DNA of 64,000 nt from Lates calcarifer. Lineage: Eukaryota; Chordata; Actinopteri; Centropomidae. A program made the translations under genes and the position numbers. Below are positions 27,201-36,373 of the stretch, piece after piece. Numbering within the stretch: the stretch's first letter is position 1; every line of letters begins with the position of its first letter. The notes beneath the pieces were generated by a model. It had not been told where the DNA came from. It did not search any database and saw nothing but the letters and a program-made list of their open reading frames with translations. The DNA is taken from the NCBI RefSeq assembly GCF_001640805.2, contig NC_066835.1, positions 9,356,227 to 9,420,226 of the forward strand. The letters are read 5' to 3'.

Positions 27201-29405
27201 TTTTACTTTAACTTATTGAACCCAAACACTAAAGAAAATAACTGTTTTATGTCATATTTCCACCCTGTATGCAGGACTCCTCTGATGTTGGCAGTGCTGA
27301 ACGGACACACAGAGTGTGTGTACTCTCTGCTCAGTCAAGGAGCCAGTGTAGAGAATCAGGACCGCTGGGGAAGGACGGCACTACACAGAGGGGTGAGACA
27401 TTCACACATCGCCACACACCCACTAACATTACTTTTTAAATGATAATTTTATTATAATATATATTTATTTATCATTTCTGATGTTTTCCACTTTTTAATT
27501 TGCGCACACAGTCAGTGACAGGCCAGGAGGAGTGTGTGGAGGCCCTCCTCCAGCGGGGGGCCAGTGTGTGTGTAAGGGACATCAGGGGCCGCTCCCCTCT
27601 TCACCTGGCATCGGCTTGCGGCCGTGTGGGTGCCCTGGGTGCCCTGCTGCAGGCCACCAGCGCCTCACACGCTGACATACACCTCACTGACAACCAGGGC
27701 TACACACCGCTACACTGGGCCTGCTACAACGGTACTGGGACACAAGCATGGGACACTTGAGAAACCTGTATCAATACCTGTGTTCTTTTTAGGTCACAGC
27801 AAAGTAGCATTTACATCTTCTCCCTTGTGTCTTCTCTCTCTGTCTTTCCAGGATATGATGCATGTGTGGAGGTGTTGTTAGACCAGGAGGCGTGCAGGAA
27901 GATTAAGGGAAACTCATTCAGTCCACTGCACTGTGCTGTGTAAGACAATGTCTGTACTCATGATGTTGTAATGTAGATGGACATTGGTCTGACGGTATGT
28001 GACAGCGTGTACTGTGTGTTTCAGCATGAACGATAACGAGGGAGTGGCTGAGATGTTAATTGACTCCCTGGGCACAACTATCGTCAACACCACTGACTCT
28101 AAGGGCAGGTAGGAGTTTCATCACATCATATTCTGGTAAACAGGACTTGACTACAGTCTCTGTTCGTATAATGTCACCTGTGTTTGTGGTTGTGCAGGAC
28201 CCCTCTTCACGCTGCAGCTTTTTCCGACCACGTGGAGTGTGTTTCCCTTCTCCTGAGCCACGGAGCTCAGGTGAACGTAGTCGACACGAACACGCGGAGG
28301 ACACCGCTGATGATGGCAGCTCTTAACGGACAGACCAATGCTGTGGGTCGGTACACTTAACCGACACATACAGTAGATATACTACTGGCCTTAGATTTCT
28401 AAACCTCTGACATGTAACCATCTCCTCATGTGTTACAGAGGTGCTGGTGAGCAGCGCTAAAGCAGACTTGGCACCACAGGACACAAACAGGAACACAGCT
28501 TTACATCTGGCTTGCAGCAAGGTAACAGGAAGGGACGGGAAATGTTTTTTTATGCACTGGCCATAGTGAATTGTGGATATTAACATGTCCGTGGATACAT
28601 ATAAGGATCTCTGACTAAAGGGAAGAAAAATAATGACCTATTCAGTATTAAAACTCTGCTGCCATCATAATATCAACAACTCAGCTTCATTTCTCACTGT
28701 CCCTCACTGTCCGTTCCTCTCAGGGTCATGAGACGAGTGCCTTGTTGATCCTGGAGAAGATCAGTGACAGGAACCTCATCAACTGCACCAATGCTGCTCT
28801 CCAGACGTACGTAGCACTTCTGGGGTGCAGGCAGGCGCTCAGCTGTGCAGTGGGATAACCCATTAAGTTCAAACTGGATCTATTTTAACAGCCTGTGTCT
28901 CTCTACCCTCCCTAAGGCCCCTGCATGTAGCAGCCAGGAAAGGTCTGACGGTGGTGGTCCAGGAGCTGCTGGGGAAAGGAGCCAGTGTGTTAGCGGTGGA
29001 CGAGAACGGTCAGCTGATGTAGCGCACGCACTCACCATTCATACACGTAGCTCTGGAGTGAAATTCTAACTTTTTTTTTTTCCTTCCTCATCCCTATTAT
29101 TCCTAGGTTACACTCCAGCTTTGGCCTGCGCTCCAAACCGTGATGTAGCCGACTGCCTGGCCCTCATCCTCAACTCCATGATGCCCACCTCCCCCATGGT
29201 CACCATAGCAGCTATACCTGCACTTTCTCTCACTCAGACAGTCATCAACCACCACCCAACCTCCAATCACATCTCCAAGGGCGTGGCCTTTGATACCCCA
29301 CCCCCTCTGCGGCCTGACCATGCCTCCTACTGCAGGCCGGAGCGCCCGCTGTCCTCTGTCTCTGCAGACGATGAACTGAACGACTCAGACTCTGAGACAT
29401 ACTGA
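12577..29405 (+). CDS. ankrd28: ANKRD28, ankyrin-repeat regulatory subunit of protein phosphatase 6
   Basis: A complete 29-exon reading frame of about 1,058 residues. Coding exons: 12577-12603, 20319-20402, 21266-21344, 22218-22288, 22842-23042, 23140-23227, 23347-23489, 23615-23722, 23808-23912, 24436-24514, 24697-24811, 25035-25117, 25201-25264, 25367-25435, 25582-25722, 25831-25942, 26119-26145, 26518-26592, 26700-26901, 27032-27119, 27275-27392, 27512-27731, 27852-27939, 28025-28108, 28198-28346, 28439-28521, 28724-28806, 28917-29008, 29107-29405. Phases agree throughout. The protein is nearly all ankyrin repeats (TPLHxAA motifs) and ends in the ANKRD28-specific acidic tail [11 protein letters not shown]. 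That tail, with stretches such as [20 protein letters not shown], favours ANKRD28 over the paralogues ANKRD44 and ANKRD52. Family knowledge: it scaffolds PP6 with a Sit4-associated subunit. Fish often keep two co-orthologues (a and b); which this is cannot be told here. Confidence 0.95.
13695..13790. repeat. Interspersed repeat tail (AAGATA...GACTTTAT type)
   Basis: A GACTTTATTTATC block followed by CACTTGTGGGAAAT and an A-rich region. The same block occurs at 34073-34130, so it is a dispersed repeat. It resembles a very common fish repeat end, but I cannot name the family with certainty. Confidence 0.65.
17429..17480. repeat. (CT)n / (CCCTCT)n microsatellite
   Basis: A pure CT run turns into CCCTCT repeats, about 50 bases in all, in ankrd28 intron 1. 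It produces spurious Ser/Leu and Arg/Glu open frames on both strands. Confidence 0.9.
17613..17683. repeat. (GT)n microsatellite
   Basis: About 70 bases of GT units with a few interruptions, roughly 430 bases upstream of the alternative first exon of ankrd28. Confidence 0.9.
18108..18263 (+). CDS. ankrd28: Probable alternative first coding exon of ankrd28
   Basis: An ATG at 18108 opens 52 codons ending exactly at an AAG|GTGAG donor (18264). The phase is 0, as needed to join the first ankyrin exon at 20319. The peptide starts [20 protein letters not shown] and continues as a Ser/Pro/Arg-rich stretch ending in QEDK. This would replace the nine-residue N-terminus encoded at 12577-12603. Upstream lies a purine-rich stretch with GAGAGG repeats that could be 5' UTR. 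I believe vertebrate ANKRD28 has isoforms with a longer N-terminus of this kind, but that is memory, not proof. Without transcript data it could be a chance open frame, though length, phase and donor all fit. Confidence 0.6.
22157..22187. repeat. (CT)n microsatellite next to a splice acceptor
   Basis: A CT run lies about 30 bases upstream of the acceptor of the ankrd28 exon at 22218 and extends its polypyrimidine tract. Confidence 0.85.
23062..23091. repeat. (CA)n microsatellite just after an ankrd28 exon
   Basis: Fifteen CA units start 20 bases after the donor at 23043, in an intron of only 97 bases. CA repeats near donors can bind hnRNP L (established knowledge); any effect here is inference. 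Confidence 0.9.
24212..24264. repeat. (GT)n microsatellite
   Basis: About 26 GT units in an ankrd28 intron, between the exons at 23808-23912 and 24436-24514. Confidence 0.9.
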
Positions 29406-30440
29406 GGACTGCTGGACAGAGCCCCACGATACTGGTAGGCTAGCCAGCCACTCAGGAGCCTTAATAGTTCACTGACAAGGGACAGAAAGAGAGGGAGGAT
29501 GGAGAAAATAGAGCAGATTATTTTTAGGTAAGCCTCTTCAAATTAAGTAATAATAATTGTTGTAAACCTGATGTTTGTCTCCTTAAGGTCCGTACCCAGG
29601 GAATGGAAAATAATGTACTAAAATATAGAGTAAGGTGAATACACACTACATTTCTCTCAGACGGCATCACTGTACGGTCAGTAACCAGTATGACCAGTGT
29701 CTTTTTAAATTTAAAGCAGTGTCATTTTTCTTTTTAAATGCAGCTCCTTTTTGCTGCTACTTCCTGGAGTGGTTTTAAGCATTTTCACTGTTTTTCTTTA
29801 AACTATTACTAGAAAAAAAACTTAAGAGGACAGCTTTTTGTCATGAAAGTCTAAAGGAAAAAAAAAAAACAGAGAGACAATCTTATGGGACCAGGTGATT
29901 GATGAGCCGTTTTCCTCTACTGTACTTTTGAGTTTTAATTCAGAGCTTTTCTCCAAGCTGTCGTGGCAGACACTGATGGCTCTCCCCTCATGCATATTGG
30001 TAATGCTGCGTCACTGATGTTGAACCACTCTTTGATTCCCAGGAGAGGAAGTCATTATTGAATCCTATGAATTTATTCCGAGTGGAGGCTGAGTCCTTTG
30101 GAGCAGACTCTGACAGCAGGTGGATGTAAGACCCATTTACTGTATGATTGGTTCAGGAGTCAGCTGGTTGACAGTGCAAAGGAGCACCCCAAGGAACTTT
30201 TAACTTGCAATGCTGTAAACTACTTAATGTCTGTGTACTGTACTGGAGACAGGAGAAAGTGGCTGACACTGTGCATATGTGTGTGTAAGAAAGATTGTGT
30301 GTGCGTTTGTGTGTGTGAGATAGAGAGAAAGAGACATTAATAAATATTGCCTTTTTAGGAACAAGCAACTTTCAGGCAGAGGATGAACACTACTTGGTGC
30401 AATGTTTGTAAAGATGAAGTAACGAATGAATAAAGATATT
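29406..30440 (+). other. ankrd28 3' untranslated region
   Basis: Non-coding sequence from the stop codon to the poly(A) signal at 30429-30434. An earlier AATAAA near 30338 may give a shorter transcript. Confidence 0.7.
30429..30434 (+). terminator. poly(A) signal of ankrd28
   Basis: AATAAA about 1 kb after the ankrd28 stop. It lies only 16 bases from the opposite-strand signal of btd copy A. Confidence 0.65.
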
Positions 30441-30449
30441 TGTTTTTGA

Positions 30450-30455
30450 TTTATT
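30450..30455 (-). terminator. poly(A) signal of btd copy A
   Basis: TTTATT on the plus strand reads AATAAA on the minus strand, about 135 bases after the copy A stop. The same hexamer in the same context follows copy B (36224-36229) and copy C (40067-40072), so it is part of the duplicated unit. Confidence 0.7.
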
Positions 30456-30589
30456 GCAGTTTGTATGCGACTGAGTACAAATCTGTAACAGCTGAACTGT
30501 CCTTCCTAATCTTGGTCAGTACAGTTCATATTTTTCCAATTAATTTGTATGTGTATTTCATTGTCTCTCTTCTGACGCACACATCTATT

Positions 30590-33353
30590 TCAAGGTCTTT
30601 TAGGGTCTAAGTGATACATTCGTCCGTACAGACAGGCAGTCACCAGGCCACCAGTCATGTTTGAATGCTTCATGGTCATTCTGCCATCAGCAGTCTTCTC
30701 CAGATGCTCTGGCTGCTCCAGGACCATATGGCTAGCCAAAACTGATGGGTACACGTATCTGGTCCCAAACTTCCCCTCCAACAGGAAGTCCATTTTAGTC
30801 TCAGCCTCTTCCACTTCCTGTCCACAGGAACTTGTCTCCAACCCTGCGCAGCGCACTAATGCACACACCTGGAAACACAGAGAGACTGTATGACAAGTGT
30901 GTCATTAACCAGTTTTAAATGCTGAAAGTTCAACTCATTCGTACCTGCAGGACGTAGCTTCCATTCACCTTGTGAGTTCCAGCAAATGCTCCCAATGCAT
31001 AGAGCTCTTTACTGTTCCCTTCTGGTAACTGTCGGTACTGCAGGTGACAGCAAAAAGTGCCATAACACACATTAAGTTTGCCCTCTGTCTCATTCAGGAG
31101 GACAAATGTGTATGGGTCGCGCTGCATGTATGAGATGAAGGTGGGAGTGGAGGGAGAAACAGGAGTAGGAGGTTGAAAACAGCTGCCTTGGTGACAGTGT
31201 CCAGAGTCCGTAGCCTGAGAAGATGAGGGCTCCTCCGTGGCCATGCTCTGCCCCACCCACAGTGGGTCTAAGACTGGTATTCTGGCCACCAGCAGCCTGC
31301 CCTCCTCGAGATCTCCCTTTCGGGCATGGTGGTAGGTAGCAGAAAAAGGGGTGTAGATACCACTTCCTGTCATGCGCTGTTGGTTGAAGCGAAGGTTGGC
31401 CGCTAGCAGGGTGACATTAGCACCCAGGCTTAATGCCCGTTGGAACTGGACTGAGTCCAGCAAGGGGAGTGCATTCATCCAGGCTGTGGGGAAGATCAGT
31501 TGACGTACACCCTAAAAGAGGTGCAAATAGGAAAGGCTGAGGTCAAGAGGAGATGAAGACTAAATACAGCAAAGTAGAGTGGAATATATTTTCTTGTAGC
31601 TATGAATGTATATTTTTTCTACCCTCTCCACCAGGGAAATTGTGGGCTCGTGGAACAGGATGTCAAAGCAGACGAGGAGGCCAAACCTCCCAGCAAAAGG
31701 TGTATCGAATGTGATGATCTCAGGTTGTGGTGGTGTGTCAAATTCTTGCTCGTAGTACAGGTTCAGTTTATGGTAGCGTGCCACCAGCTGCCCATCAGAC
31801 CTGTTTGAAACAAGATACTGATCAGTTCATGTAGACTAGGAAGCTCTATTTGTGCACTTAATGGACTTCATCTGAACAACCACTATTTTAAGTTTATACT
31901 GCACCTGAAAACCACATTGGTGTTGAACTGCCAGTGTCCATCAAACGGACAGGAGGAAGAAGGGCTGGTTTTCAGGGGGCAAGGCTGGTGGTCAGGCATG
32001 TTGGCCACCAGGTAGAGATTGTGTCTGCGTGCCATACAGCTCAACCTCTGGAGAACCTACAAAACAACCACATTCACCTGGAATTCATATTCTGAATGTA
32101 ACACAGTTGTCATGCTTGAGACAAGACACCAAACAGCCAATGGTGTCTCCATGTCAAAGTAGTCCTCATCACAGAGGTTTGTCATGTCAGAATGCCGTAG
32201 AGCAAGACCTGAACAACTACATACAACTCATTGGCACCAAATCAAAAAGTATGATTGTGCACCTCAGTGTTGTTGTATCTGTCGGGCTCTGAGCAGGGAT
32301 TCCAGCTCTCCTGCCCGGGGTCAGGAATAGTTTCTAGGTAGCTAGAGATGGATGATCGGCTGAAGTTGAAACCATGAAGACCATCCTCAGGAAACACAAG
32401 GATCTGGGCACCCTGACAGAAAGAGGGTGACAAGATTCATTAATGTAGTTGTGAACTCAGAGACATTAAATGTGCTTCTTTAGGAGATCATAAAGAGAAA
32501 AAAATACTCATGGCCAAATTTACCATGGGACACAAACTAATTTACAGTAATGCCTCCCTTCATAACTACCTTGCCATTATATGTTTAAGGAATGACCCTT
32601 TTATTGTATTGTCTGGTTTATGTCATTTATCAAACGGACACTAATTCTTGAAATCAGTGGTCTCTGCTTATGATCCAAGCTCAAGTAACTGTTAGTATTA
32701 TGTAATTTATAGCAAGTGGCAATGGCGGTGGCATCTGAGACTCTATTTAAGGGGTTCACCTGCCAAAGACCAAAGAGTGGAGAGGCTGAGTTAAAAATGA
32801 ACAGAATACTGTTTTACTGCTACAGCAAAAAATATGGTCAGAAAAACAAACAAAATCTGTCATGTGTATTGAGCTGGAATTTGAATTATGATTGTCAGTT
32901 TCTTTAAAGCCAATTTAATGCATTTTAAAACATTTTACTACACCTGACAGAATGAGCTACCTTATTTTTAAGCTTATAATATTCAATGATATAGATACAA
33001 AATAAAAAGAACTATCATTTTTAATTACTCAATGACCAACATAGTTTCTTTAAACTGAAAAACAACACATTTTAGTTTTTTAGTTTTTCAAGTCTCTCCT
33101 GTCCTGTTTTTACTTGCTGGGCAGCCCGGGCAGCCTGCTCCTCGTAGATATCCAGGTTTTTCTGCATGTGTTGCAGTGCAGCAGAGCGGGACACGGAGAC
33201 ACGAGGGTTCGGGTTCAGGATTACATTGTGCTCATACACAGCAGCCACGTATGTGGAACCAGGAACGGGCTCTGTTTGACCAGTGGCCGACATGAAAGAC
33301 AAACTGACAAAAATGGTAGCAAACAAAAACATTGCTTCTTCCATGAGAGACAT
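30590..33353 (-). CDS. btd: Biotinidase/pantetheinase-family amidohydrolase, copy A (open frame)
   Basis: A secreted nitrilase-superfamily amidase; biotinidase releases biotin from biocytin. Exons in transcript order: 33353-33114, 32412-32263, 32056-31905, 31800-31623, 31511-30945, 30868-30590. They join in phase to about 521 residues (human BTD is 543). There is an N-terminal signal peptide. The predicted catalytic triad is present: Glu89 in FPEDG, Lys192 in RYHK, and Cys225 in VCFDILF. A C-terminal region ending in [10 protein letters not shown] matches BTD. The first donor is CAA|GTAAAA, weaker than the CAG|GTAAAA of copy B. Calling it btd rather than vanin (pantetheinase) rests on the convergent ankrd28 neighbour; the sequence alone does not settle substrate. 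Confidence 0.85.
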
Positions 33354-34072
33354 AAGTGGTATAAAAGCGACTGACTAGTTATACCCTTGTGGTAGCTTCT
33401 TCACAAAATCTTTTATTTATTCAAAAGATCAAGGAGTCGGTTTTCTGCAGAAAAGTTAAGCTAAAGCTGGGGGCTTAGAATATTATACTCGCAGGGTGTA
33501 ATTCTCTCAGAGCAATCCTCCAATCAACACTGTCCGTCTGTCTTGTGGTCCTATCATAAATTGATCAACCTGTGACATCACACATCTTTAGTCAACTTCA
33601 CTACTTGGGCTTGCCTAATCTCATGGTCAAACCATTAACAAATTTGGTTTAGAATCAATTGGAAAACAGGACATTTGCACAAGAGTTTTGGCACAGGTTG
33701 GAGGTTTCCAAAGGTCAGTTGTATAATTATTGATGGCTCGCACTTGAGAACAGTTCTGATAAACAACACTTAGTATCATCATACTGGATCACAGTGGCCT
33801 GTCATTTAAGATTAATGTGTTCTCTACACACACATAAGACCTTCCCTTATTAGAACAGTAAACTTCAACTGTGATATTCTCACTATGATTATACAGTCTG
33901 TGAGCAATATGAGCAAACCCAACTTATGTGAACACTTAATGGCTATATATGGATATATGTAGATATATATGGATTTATATGAATCTATACTACAAGATGG
34001 ATGAGCTCTGTAACTTATACTCTGTACAGCCATGCTCAGTAAAACCAATCACACCACTGGAATATCTATGCA

Positions 34073-34130
34073 AGATAAGATAAGATAAGATAGACTTTAT
34101 TTATCTCACTTGTGGGAAATTCACTGAGGG
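34073..34130. repeat. Interspersed repeat tail with GATAA units
   Basis: (AGATA)n followed by GACTTTATTTATC and CACTTGTGGGAAAT, the same block as at 13695-13790. It is evidence of a transposon end inside the insertion upstream of copy A. Confidence 0.65.
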
Positions 34131-34417
34131 CGCAAATGAGGGTGCAAAACCACACTGGGTAGAAAATTCCCTCATGGCCCCCAGCATTTGGCATTTTAGT
34201 ATGGATGACCGCTCTGTTCTAGCTTGCATTGATTAAGTAGGGTAACATAACTGTAACTTCTTGCTAAACACTAAAATCAATAAAAACACACAATAAAATG
34301 AGTGTGTGTCATGTGTATGAGTCCTTGTGAGTTAAGTTCAGGTCAGTTCAAGTCAGTGTCAACGTCATGTCTATGCTGTAGGTGTTGGGTGAGTGCAATG
34401 TAATTATTTAATTAATT

Positions 34418-35007
34418 TCAGCTCTCACCCCCAACCTGATTTCCTGTGTAGGGGCTGAAGACAGGTGAAAATCCTCTGACGTCCTCAATGAGTTTCTCCT
34501 CTGGCGATGCTCCAGTTATTGTTGCTCCAGTTGTTGTTCTTCTGTCTCCTCCTGGCGTACATCTTCCTTGCTCCTTAGTGCCATGATGCAGTGTTTCAAG
34601 GTGATACCGGGTGGGCGACCCCTTCACCTGCACAGCTGTGGATGTTGCTCCTGGGAATGTTCCACTTCCTCTGGAACACCTTCACGTAGACACTGTCTCC
34701 TGGGAACACTGCTGGAAGTATCTCTTTCTCCTCCTTCTCTGCCTTTAGCACTAGGACAACATGGGAATAGATGCTCCTATGTATGTTAGTCATTTGTTTT
34801 AAAAAAGCTTTCATATCTTGCTCTAGCACCTCTAGTGAAGGACCTTTATTTGCACCTTTTAAACCCAGCAATGGCCTGGATCGACCCATAAGCAGTTCAT
34901 GCAGAATTAATTTTAGCACTCTGTATAAACCATTATTGCTAGTGGCAGTGCATCCATCCAATTCAAACTCTGTGCTGATGCTGTCTGCAGTCCAAGTCCA
35001 AGTCCAA
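34418..35007 (-). mobile_element. Remnant of an LTR/retroviral-type pol gene (integrase end)
   Basis: On the minus strand, conceptual translation in more than one frame shows the signature of the integrase C-terminal region of endogenous-retrovirus or gypsy-like elements: an LLMGRSRP-type host-range motif, then a PGDSVYVKVFQRKWN-type basic motif, then an SPTRYHLETL-type end. The fragment is broken by frameshifts, has no LTRs that I could see, and lacks the rest of pol. It is an old, non-functional copy. Confidence 0.6.
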
Positions 35008-35235
35008 GTAAACAGGACTGACACAGCAGAATAATTTTGTTTGCAGATGATAAGAGCTTCCTTTTGCGAAATAGTGTTGTTTTGATTAATATAAACATGG
35101 GAAAAATATTAATCTACATGGTTGTAGTTTTTATATCAGCTCCATGTTGTACCTTATGTTTTAGACTGCACTGGTCAGATCACAGAAAACAAGAGTTAGT
35201 ATTCTGGATGACTATCAGAAACAACATGTTGTACC
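35008..35235 (-). promoter_or_regulatory. Conserved upstream segment, btd copy A unit
   Basis: About 230 bases similar to 39188-39405 upstream of copy B and more distantly to 42600-42780 upstream of copy C. Conservation among the units suggests it held the promoter or 5' leader. In copy A it is displaced about 1.6 kb from exon 1. Confidence 0.5.
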
Positions 35236-35236
35236 T

Positions 35237-35470
35237 TCTGCAACAAAAGATCCTGCCTCCATGAGAGATGCCAGGGCACTTTGTTGAGAAGCCAGGAGAT
35301 CACAGGAAACCATATCCTCTCTGGCCAGTACGGAGCCACCAGCAGCACTGTGTGGTTGCATCTGTCCATCAGGATGACTAGTGGAACCTGGAGGGAAGGA
35401 ATACAGGAGGCAGCCTGGCCATGGATGTGCCAATGCATCTTGCCCTAAATGACTGGTTAGCTCTAACAAA
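35237..35470 (-). mobile_element. DIRS-like retroelement fragment upstream of copy A
   Basis: Minus-strand frames show the DALAHPWPGCLLYSFPP and LLVAPYWPERIWFPVISWLL motifs, followed by a WRQDLL-type end. These are typical of the reverse-transcriptase/RNase H end of DIRS-type elements in fish. Frameshifts separate the motifs. A poly(A)/poly(T) tract follows at 35467-35492. Confidence 0.6.
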
Positions 35471-35492
35471 AAAAAAAAAAAAAAAAAAAAAA

Positions 35493-36370
35493 CGACAGTG
35501 GACAGTGTGTCAGTGTTTCTACGCTCTCCTGTATCTCCCCCAAATCATCAGAACCACATCTGTGTTCAGTGTCCGAGTCCCACTGGGACCCACAGGACAG
35601 TCAGAACTACAGGACAGTCAGAATGAGGTTCCTGTTGTTCCACACAGTCCCCAAACCTGAGAGGGAGGCATCTGTTACCACTGCTACCTGACAGGAGTGA
35701 CATGAGCCAAACAGGACACCATTACATAGCTACGCCTTACTTCTCCAGGGTTTTAGTGACGAAAGGCACTGGTTTGTGACTGTCATCATCCTGCTTTGAT
35801 ACCTCTTTGGGTCGAGACACAGTCTGTTGAGCCAGAACTTCAAACGGCACAATGAAAGAAGCCAGATAGAGGTGGTTGCCATTGCCATCAGTTTAACCAA
35901 GCAACCAAGCTTCTTCGAAAGTGAGAAAAGTTGGTCAACTGAATAAAACTCAGCTGCCTATATTTCATAGAGTGCATCTTTAAAAGCACATAAATTTCCT
36001 ACCTGAGGGCCAGAAATCTTAGAGGGTCTTTGACAACAGACATTCTGACCCCACTCAACCTTGGGGGCCAACACCTGAAGTGGATACTGTATCCCTTGGA
36101 CACCATGGGTCACCCAAGGGTCTGAAATCAAGGCCACCCTGCAGTTTAGATGTTGCAGGGAGAAAGAACTGGTGTATGGACTGGTGCAATATTATTAAAG
36201 ACAATGAATTGATGCTTTTTTGATTTATTGCAGTTTGTATGTGACTGAATACAAATCTGTAACAGCTGAACTGTCCTTCCCAATCTTGGTCATTACAGTT
36301 CATATTTTTCCAATTAATTTTTAAATGTATTTCATTGTCTGTCTTCTGACGCACACATCTATTTCAAAGC
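35493..36370. other. Spacer between btd copies A and B
   Basis: Probably more of the same retroelement debris, since part of it (35780-35990) is similar to 39650-39890 upstream of copy B. It ends in the shared 3'-flank block of the btd units (36080 onward). No gene recognised. Confidence 0.45.
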
Positions 36371-36373
36371 AGT

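Larger units (their letters stand above)
33385..35007 (-). mobile_element. Insertion block upstream of btd copy A
   Basis: Copies A and B match up to about 33384/39164 and resume at 35008/39188. Copy A therefore carries some 1.6 kb where copy B has about 24 bases. The block contains a GATAA-type interspersed-repeat tail at 34073-34130 and retroviral-type pol remnants at 34418-35007. It lies between exon 1 of copy A and the upstream segment it shares with copy B. Confidence 0.75.

Noticed and set aside
34596..35024. A 142-codon minus-strand open frame as a host gene
   Set aside because: Its motifs match the integrase end of an old retroviral-type element, and it is broken relative to that family.
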